Shown: piece after piece, positions 59,320 to 64,000 of the stretch
How the letters are laid out: each line of letters opens with the position of its first letter
How positions within the stretch are numbered: the stretch's first letter is position 1
NCBI GenBank assembly: GCA_007692665.1
Contig: REBP01000117.1
Location: 1 to 64,000, forward strand
Length of the DNA stretch: 64,000 bases
Origin: Gemmatimonadales bacterium
GTDB lineage: Bacteria > Gemmatimonadota > Gemmatimonadetes > Longimicrobiales > Gaopeijiaceae
Reading direction: 5' to 3'
Position numbers and translations under genes: made by a program
The notes under the pieces: model-generated
Databases searched by the model: none
Told to the model about the DNA's origin: nothing
Seen by the model: only the letters and a program-made list of their open reading frames with translations

Positions 59320-60098
59320 CAGGCGGCCGCCTTCAGAGGCTTGTCGGCCGCCGCCTCGTGTTCCACAAGGAACGCCTGCATCTTCTCGCGGAGAATCGCG
59401 CCGGCGTCCCCCCGGTGCACGGCTTCCAGCCCCACCAGCGTGAGCTGGATCTGGACCACTTCGATGTGAATGCGTCGGTCCAGCTTGGTGACCATGGGAA
59501 GGAAGAGGACATTGGCGGCCACGGCCCCGTAGAAGGTCGTGAGGAGCGCCACCGCCATGGCGGGCCCGATGGACGAGGGGTCGTCCAGGTTGGCCAGCAT
59601 CTGCACCAGTCCGATGAGCGTGCCCACCATGCCGAACGCCGGGGCGTACTTGCCCATCTCGTTGAAGATCTTCTGTCCCGCGCGGTGGTGCTTCTCCATG
59701 TGAACCTGTTCCGTCTGGAGAATCTGCCGGATCGTGGAGGCGTCGGTCCCGTCGGCGATGAGCATGAGCCCCTTTCGGAGGGGCCCGGTGGGGGCGTCGT
59801 CCGCAATCTTCTCGAGCCCCAGGTAGCCGTCTCTCTTGAGCACCTTCATGGAGGATTCGATGAACTCCATGATGGCCGTCATCTCGTTGCCGGGGTCGTT
59901 GAAGACCCGACGCGAGACCGAGGTGATCTGCTTCAGCTCGTGGGTGGGAAAGGCAATGCTGATGGCGCCGAGGGTGCCCCCGACGACGATGAGCATTCCC
60001 TGGATATTGATGAACATCATCAGGTTTCCGCCCAGGAGGATCGCGCCCAGCACCAGCGCAGACCCTGCCAGGACTCCGAAGATCGACGCCTTGTCCAT
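59319..60098 (-). CDS. motA: MotA/PomA-like stator subunit (second set)
   Basis: 259 residues, the short PomA/MotP type, with four membrane segments. MDKASIFGVLAGSALVLGAILLGGN, MLIVVGGTLGAISIAFPTHELKQI, YAPAFGMVGTLIGLVQMLANLDDPSSIGPAMAVALLTTFYGAVAANVLFLPMVTKL are all standard. GAGGAGGTG lies just upstream of the ATG. It faces the flgM operon convergently and has its own sigma28-like promoter. It differs from the 305-residue MotA at 47.7 kb. Confidence 0.93.
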   Translation of the reverse strand: MDKASIFGVLAGSALVLGAILLGGNLMMFINIQGMLIVVGGTLGAISIAFPTHELKQITSVSRRVFNDPGNEMTAIMEFIESSMKVLKRDGYLGLEKIADDAPTGPLRKGLMLIADGTDASTIRQILQTEQVHMEKHHRAGQKIFNEMGKYAPAFGMVGTLIGLVQMLANLDDPSSIGPAMAVALLTTFYGAVAANVLFLPMVTKLDRRIHIEVVQIQLTLVGLEAVHRGDAGAILREKMQAFLVEHEAAADKPLKAAA

Positions 60099-60182
60099 CC
60101 CGACCCCACCTCCTCATGCTGACCGTTCTCCTCGTGGCTACGCGGCCGGCACCTGCTGCCGAACCGCTGCCTTCTCGAAGAA

Positions 60183-60210
60183 GTATCGGGCAGGCCGGGC
60201 GTGGCCTTGA
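60183..60210 (-). promoter_or_regulatory. Sigma28-like promoter of the second stator operon
   Basis: On the minus strand TCAA (60210-60207), 16 bases, CCCGATAC (60190-60183). The leader is about 79 nt and ends in a strong GAGGAGGTG site. Confidence 0.6.
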
Positions 60211-60265
60211 GGGCGGGAGGGGAAACCGGAGCAGCGGAGTGCCGCGCCCAGCCACCGGGGTGGCG

Positions 60266-61222
60266 CTAGTGCGTTCCCTCCGGCATGGACATGCCGGTGA
60301 GCCACGCCGTGACGGCCAGGACCAGGGCGGCGGCGGCGACCTCCAGCCACGCGCGTCGCCGCGTCGCCGCCGCACCCGAGGGGGTATCCAGGGTGGGCAG
60401 ACCCCTGCGCCAGTTCCAGGCGCCCATGGCCATGACACTTCCGGCCACCCCCACCTTCAGAAGCAGGACGCGGCCGTAGGGGGAGCCCCACAGGTTTTCC
60501 CACGCCATGACGTGCTGGGTGGCCAGGATGAACCCGGCAAACACGAGAATGCCCACCGATACCATGGCCACCGGGGAGAAGGCCCGGAGCTGCGCGGCGA
60601 GGGTCGGACCCCTGCCCACCCAGAGGATCAGCGCCAGGGAGCCAATCCAGGCCCCCCCGGCCAGGGTGTGGGCACCGTCCAGCGCCACCGCCAGCGGCAC
60701 GCTGGCAGGCACGGACATGGCATGGCTCGAGAGCGCCACCGTGGCCACCAGGGCCACGACCCCCGTGTTCAGAAGTCGCCACCGCCGGGGGAGGGGAGAG
60801 GGCGGCTCCGGACTCCCCCACTCCACGCGGGCCGGGACGGACACCGCACCACGGCGGGCCGTCAGGGCAAAGCCGGCAGCCAGGAGGCCCAGGAGCCCGC
60901 CCTGGACCATCCAGACGGTGCCCCAGAACGTCTCGTACACGAGGAACGCCAGGTCCTCGGAGAGCGGAGCGAACGGGTCCCGGAAGCCAAGGAGCTGGAC
61001 GTAGAGCCGAAGCCCCCATACCACGAGCAGGAGCAGCGAGGCAGCGGCGGCGACGGCTGCCACGCGGGGCTCCAGCCCACCCACCTGATCCGGCCCGTCG
61101 GCGTCAAGCCGGGCCGCGGCTCCCGGGGCGATGAGCGTGCGCCAGGTGGCGACGCCCCCGAGGAGGAGGACACCGCCATAGAGGAGCCACCGGGTGAGGG
61201 GCGGCGCCAGGAGCTCGATCAC
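60266..61222 (-). CDS. copD: CopD-family copper-transport membrane protein
   Basis: 318 residues from GTG 61222, overlapping the copC stop (GTGA). Eight or nine hydrophobic segments are visible. PLTRWLLYGGVLLLGGVATWR at the start and LDGAHTLAGGAWIGSLALIL (His in a helix) plus ATQHVMAWENLWGSPYGRVLLLKVGVAGSVMAMGAWNWRR near the end are typical of CopD. CopD works with CopC to take copper from the periplasm across the inner membrane. The coupled copC gene supports the call. Confidence 0.88.
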   Translation of the reverse strand: MIELLAPPLTRWLLYGGVLLLGGVATWRTLIAPGAAARLDADGPDQVGGLEPRVAAVAAAASLLLLVVWGLRLYVQLLGFRDPFAPLSEDLAFLVYETFWGTVWMVQGGLLGLLAAGFALTARRGAVSVPARVEWGSPEPPSPLPRRWRLLNTGVVALVATVALSSHAMSVPASVPLAVALDGAHTLAGGAWIGSLALILWVGRGPTLAAQLRAFSPVAMVSVGILVFAGFILATQHVMAWENLWGSPYGRVLLLKVGVAGSVMAMGAWNWRRGLPTLDTPSGAAATRRRAWLEVAAAALVLAVTAWLTGMSMPEGTH

Positions 61223-61623
61223 TCCCGGTCGGTGCTCCCGACACTGAAGTCGAAGTCGCCACGCTGGGTGTGCCCGTCCTGGGCGATCACGCGCCACATC
61301 ACCGTGTAGCTGCCCGCCGGAAGGGTGGATTCGGGTCGGATGAACACCTGCCTCGCATCCTCCGGATCGGCGGCGGCGCTCGAAGTGGCCACCAGTTCCT
61401 CGGAGGCGTTCACCAGGCGCACGGTGGTCCCCCGCATCTGGGGGGGCTCCGAAAAGACCAGGCGGATCTCGGCGGGGGCGGTGCCCACGACGGTATCGGC
61501 CTGGGGCGACGATGACAGCAGTCTCAGGTGCGGCGCGGATCCTTCGGCGGCAGGCGCGAGCCAGGCGCCGCCGAGGAAGACGAGAACCAGGAGAAGGGCT
61601 GGGGTCGCACGGGAAATGGTCAT
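61219..61623 (-). CDS. copC: CopC, periplasmic copper-binding protein
   Basis: 134 residues with a signal peptide (ALLLVLVFLGGAWLAPAAEG). The mature N-terminus SAPHLRLLSSSPQADTVVG has the copper-ligand His, and AQDGHTQRGDFDFSVG near the end is the conserved Cu(II) motif with Asp and His. LVFSEPPQM and SYTVMWRVI complete the immunoglobulin-like CopC fold. ATG 61623 was chosen to open the signal peptide. Coupled to copD. Confidence 0.9.
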   Translation of the reverse strand: MTISRATPALLLVLVFLGGAWLAPAAEGSAPHLRLLSSSPQADTVVGTAPAEIRLVFSEPPQMRGTTVRLVNASEELVATSSAAADPEDARQVFIRPESTLPAGSYTVMWRVIAQDGHTQRGDFDFSVGSTDRE

Positions 61624-61658
61624 GTCAGTTCCTACCTCGGATGCACCGCGATGGGTCC

Positions 61659-62222
61659 TCATGCGTCGTCTGCGTCGTCGAGGAGCGCCTGCACGCGCTC
61701 CAGCACGGTGGTGGCCATGGGGTCGAACTCCCCGATCCACCGGTGGGCGATGACCCCGTCCCGGCCGATGAGAAAGGTTTCCGGCACCCCCATGGTCCGG
61801 AACCGGTTCATGACCCGCTGATCTGGATCGAGCAGGATCGTGAAGGTGACGTCCAGTTCGTCCACGAAGGAGGCCACGTCCCCCCGGGCCGAACTCCGGT
61901 CCACGCTGGCCCCGACGACCTGGAGCCCCTCCCCGTCGAAGTGGCGGTGGAGGGCCTCGAGCCCTGGCATCTCGCGGATGCAGGGGGCGCACCAGGTGGC
62001 CCAGATGTTCAGCATGACCACCTGGCCCTCGAGATCGCCCAGGGCCACGACGGTCCCGTCCAGCGTCTCTCCCTCCCAGGCGGGGGCGGGGTTCCCCGGC
62101 ACCGGTGGGAGCACCCGTTCGCGCGGCTCGCCGTCGCCGCCGCAGGCGACGAACGCGGGAAGGAGGAGGATCCAGGCCGCCGGCACGAGCATCCGGGACA
62201 GTTGCTTCGGGGGTCGTTTCAT
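61659..62222 (-). CDS. TlpA/ResA-like thiol-disulfide lipoprotein
   Basis: 187 residues from ATG 62222. The type II signal ends in LPAFVAC, giving a membrane-anchored lipoprotein. The thioredoxin domain has VVMLNIWATWCAPCIREMPGL with the CAPC active site, the cis-Pro region GVPETFLIGRDG, and the family helix EALHRHFDGEGLQVVGASVD. Such proteins reduce periplasmic disulfides, often for cytochrome c or copper centre assembly. It lies 35 bp ahead of copC, so a link to copper handling is likely (inference). Confidence 0.87.
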   Translation of the reverse strand: MKRPPKQLSRMLVPAAWILLLPAFVACGGDGEPRERVLPPVPGNPAPAWEGETLDGTVVALGDLEGQVVMLNIWATWCAPCIREMPGLEALHRHFDGEGLQVVGASVDRSSARGDVASFVDELDVTFTILLDPDQRVMNRFRTMGVPETFLIGRDGVIAHRWIGEFDPMATTVLERVQALLDDADDA

Positions 62223-62343
62223 GGGTGCCAACCTTCCGTGAGGCGTGCAGGGCGGAGCCGCTGGAGACCGCCTGGAACCATCAATGAACCTCTGCATTTC
62301 TTCGGGGTGAACAACTTCCCTCCCCCGCATCTCCTTCCCTCCG

Positions 62344-62739
62344 GTGACCCCCCGCATGATCGCTGTTCTGCTCCTGGTACTCACGATTCTCTTTCCCCTG
62401 ATCCTCTACTTCGTGCTCAAGGCCATCGCCTGGGTCGATTTCCGAAAGAGAACCCTCCCGGCTCTGGCAGGCCAGTTGAACGACGTCACCAGGCGGCACG
62501 AGGCCTTCGTGACGGGCACGGTCGCGCCCACGAACCCCGAGCTGGCGGCCGAGTGGCTTCGGAAGGCCGCCGAGCAGAAACTCATACTTACCGAAGCCTC
62601 GAACGTCGGCGCGGGAGCCTACCTCCTCCGGCGTCCCGGGCTGGAAGTGACGCTGGAGAAGCTGGTCCACTCTGCCTCGGATCTCTACGCCTCCCGCGCC
62701 AGGGCAGCCGCCGACCCCCCGCCCCCGTCGGCCCACTAG
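62344..62739 (+). CDS. Small membrane protein, unknown function
   Basis: 131 residues from GTG 62344; an in-frame ATG at 62356 may be the true start, and neither has a clear ribosome binding site. One N-terminal membrane helix (AVLLLVLTILFPLILYFVL), then a basic segment and an amphipathic domain (DVTRRHEAFVTGTVAPTNPELAAEWLRKAAEQKL). I do not recognise the family. The only plus-strand gene on this flank; its end overlaps the convergent sialidase-like gene by 4 bp. Confidence 0.6.
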   Translation: MTPRMIAVLLLVLTILFPLILYFVLKAIAWVDFRKRTLPALAGQLNDVTRRHEAFVTGTVAPTNPELAAEWLRKAAEQKLILTEASNVGAGAYLLRRPGLEVTLEKLVHSASDLYASRARAAADPPPPSAH

Positions 62740-64000
62740 CCGTCCAGCCTGGCCAGGCGGAGCCGCTGCAGGCCCGAACGGCTTTCCGTCCAGGCCACCA
62801 CGATCCCACCGTCCGGGAGGAGCGCGAGCTGGGGATGTGTACCCCCTTCCGAGTCCGGAACCTCGACCTGGAAGGCGACGCTGCCCTCTTCGTCGATGAC
62901 GCCCAGGAGGATGTGGCGGCGCCCCTCCGCATCCACGTTGTAAGCCACGATGGTGTGTCCGTTGTCCCGTGCCACCACGGCGGGGTGTGCGATGCCAACC
63001 GACGCCCCCGCCACGACGGCAACCGGGGCGCCGAACCCGGCTTCACCCCGGGCCCTCCGGGCAAAATACACTCCCATGCGCCCTTCTGCCCCCGTGTACC
63101 ACGCGGCGTGCACGGTCCCGGCGACGTCCACGTCCAGCGCAGGGCCCGAATGGGGGCAGCCCGGAAAGACCCAGCCGTCGTCGTGAATCCGGGCTGGCGC
63201 ACCCTCGGCGGCAGCCGACGCGGCGGCCTCCGGGAAGACGGTGGCGACGACAGGATCCCGGACGTTCCCGCCCAGATGCTGCCGCCACCCGCCGAGAATC
63301 TCCCCGTTCGCGCCCTGCGTCAGCGCAACCCGGCAGCAGGGGCAGATTCCTCCGTCGATGCGGCGGTTTCCGGACTCCCAGCTGGCACCCCCGTCTTGGC
63401 TCACGGCAGCGTAGACCGCGGCGTCGCCGTCGTGGAGGTCGTCATTGTCGGCAAAGGCCTCCGGGGTGCGGGCGGCCACCTCGGCATCGAGACCCGTGGC
63501 GACCCCGCGCTCGATGCGCCGCGCGTCCCGCTCGCGGCCGTCCAGCCAGGCCACGACCAGCGTCGAATCCCCGAGCCAGGTGGCCCCGTGAAAGGTGTTG
63601 CCCCGGGGGGGGAGCGTCGCGGGGGAGAGGGGATCCTGCAGGTTCCGGGCGGCGGACCAGGTCGCGCCCCCGTCGGTGGAGCGGCTGAACCGGAGGTCAC
63701 TGGCGGCGAAACGCCGTCCTTCCGCCACGATCCGGTTGTTCCAGAAGACCGCCACCCCGCCGGGGCCGGCCACGAGGCGCGGCGCCCCCTCGGCATGGGG
63801 GTACAGGTCCCCGTCCACGTCGTTGACCCTAACGGGGGCCGAGAAGGTCGCGCCCCCGTCGCCGGAGCGGGCCATGTAGAGGTTCCATGACGCGTCCTCA
63901 CCTGCGCCGTCGGCGGCACCCCAGGCGAGGAGCAGGTCGCCAGTGACCGGATCCACCGCCAGCGACGGGTCGGCGGACTGGGTGGCCTCGCCGGGAACGC
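62736..64000 (-). CDS. BNR-repeat / sialidase-like exported protein, C-terminal part
   Basis: An open frame of at least 421 residues runs off the window end, so the N-terminus is missing. Several Asp-box repeats (SGDGGATF, STDGGATW, SQDGGASW) and propeller strands (DPSLAVDPVTGDLLLAW) show a six-bladed BNR fold. The segment DGGICPCCR contains a CPCC motif, which could bind metal. True sialidase residues (Arg triad) are not evident, so enzymatic activity is unproven. Neighbouring copC, copD and the TlpA-like gene on the same strand hint at a copper context (inference). Confidence 0.75.
   Translation of the reverse strand, partial: VPGEATQSADPSLAVDPVTGDLLLAWGAADGAGEDASWNLYMARSGDGGATFSAPVRVNDVDGDLYPHAEGAPRLVAGPGGVAVFWNNRIVAEGRRFAASDLRFSRSTDGGATWSAARNLQDPLSPATLPPRGNTFHGATWLGDSTLVVAWLDGRERDARRIERGVATGLDAEVAARTPEAFADNDDLHDGDAAVYAAVSQDGGASWESGNRRIDGGICPCCRVALTQGANGEILGGWRQHLGGNVRDPVVATVFPEAAASAAAEGAPARIHDDGWVFPGCPHSGPALDVDVAGTVHAAWYTGAEGRMGVYFARRARGEAGFGAPVAVVAGASVGIAHPAVVARDNGHTIVAYNVDAEGRRHILLGVIDEEGSVAFQVEVPDSEGGTHPQLALLPDGGIVVAWTESRSGLQRLRLARLDG

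Noticed and set aside
61493-61500. GTATCGGC (sigma28-like -10 on the minus strand) inside copC
   Set aside because: No TCAA/TAAA-like -35 at 15-16 bases and no motility gene downstream.
61512-63890. 792-codon plus-strand frame
   Set aside because: Antisense to the TlpA-like and BNR genes, with no motif of its own.
1-64000. CRISPR arrays, tRNA/rRNA genes, insertion sequences, phage attachment sites
   Set aside because: No spaced direct repeats, cloverleaf-type sequence, transposase or integrase frame was recognised on either strand.

Overview
This 64 kb window is very GC-rich, densely packed bacterial chromosome dominated by one large flagellar gene island (about 16.1-60.2 kb). Gene content and style (PD40/TolB-propeller amidohydrolases with signal peptides, GTG/TTG starts, start-stop overlaps, an outer-membrane type flagellum with FlgH/FlgI rings) fit a Gram-negative, motile member of a phylum such as Gemmatimonadota; that placement is an inference from style, not from a marker gene. 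No rRNA, tRNA, insertion sequence, prophage or CRISPR array was seen.

Left flank (1-9.3 kb): the start of an ALDH7-type aldehyde dehydrogenase (leaves the window), a propeller-amidohydrolase, a RaiA/HPF-like ribosome factor, two lipoproteins, a lipoprotein alpha/beta hydrolase, and a two-gene operon of a DyP-type peroxidase and an uncharacterised partner that looks internally duplicated. Signalling block (9.3-16 kb): a receiver-HPt protein and a hybrid histidine kinase (co-transcribed, behind a sigma28-like promoter), facing a second membrane-anchored hybrid kinase.

Flagellar island: flgL-fliW (minus) diverges from an NtrC-type regulator. Three long plus-strand operons follow: flgB-flgC-orf-fliE-F-G-H-I-J-K-flgD-flgE; fliL-M-N-OP-Q-R-flhB-A-F-G; and fliA-orf-flgF-G-A-H-I-J-N-K-csrA. 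Each is preceded by a sigma54 (-24/-12) candidate. Then come a degenerate kinase-like gene (minus), motAB, two stand-alone receivers, fliC-fliD-fliS, flgM-cheY-cheZ-(HDOD-GGDEF)-(EAL-HDOD), and a second stator pair on the minus strand. Six late transcription units have a shared sigma28-like promoter, T(C/A)(A/C)A-N15/16-NCCGATAC. The implied hierarchy is NtrC/sigma54 for hook-basal-body genes including fliA, then sigma28 (held by FlgM) for filament, stators and signalling, with CsrA/FliW probably controlling flagellin translation through a hairpin in the fliC leader.

The most unusual items are a FliK-type hook-length protein carrying an M15-type peptidoglycan peptidase domain while FlgJ lacks its muramidase domain; a fused FliO-FliP frame; a FliM without the CheY-binding N-terminus; altered FlhB, FlhF and FlhG motifs; two different stators; and c-di-GMP enzymes in the flgM operon.

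Right flank (60.2-64 kb): TlpA-like thioredoxin, CopC and CopD copper genes, a small membrane protein, and a BNR/sialidase-like protein with a CPCC motif that runs off the window end.
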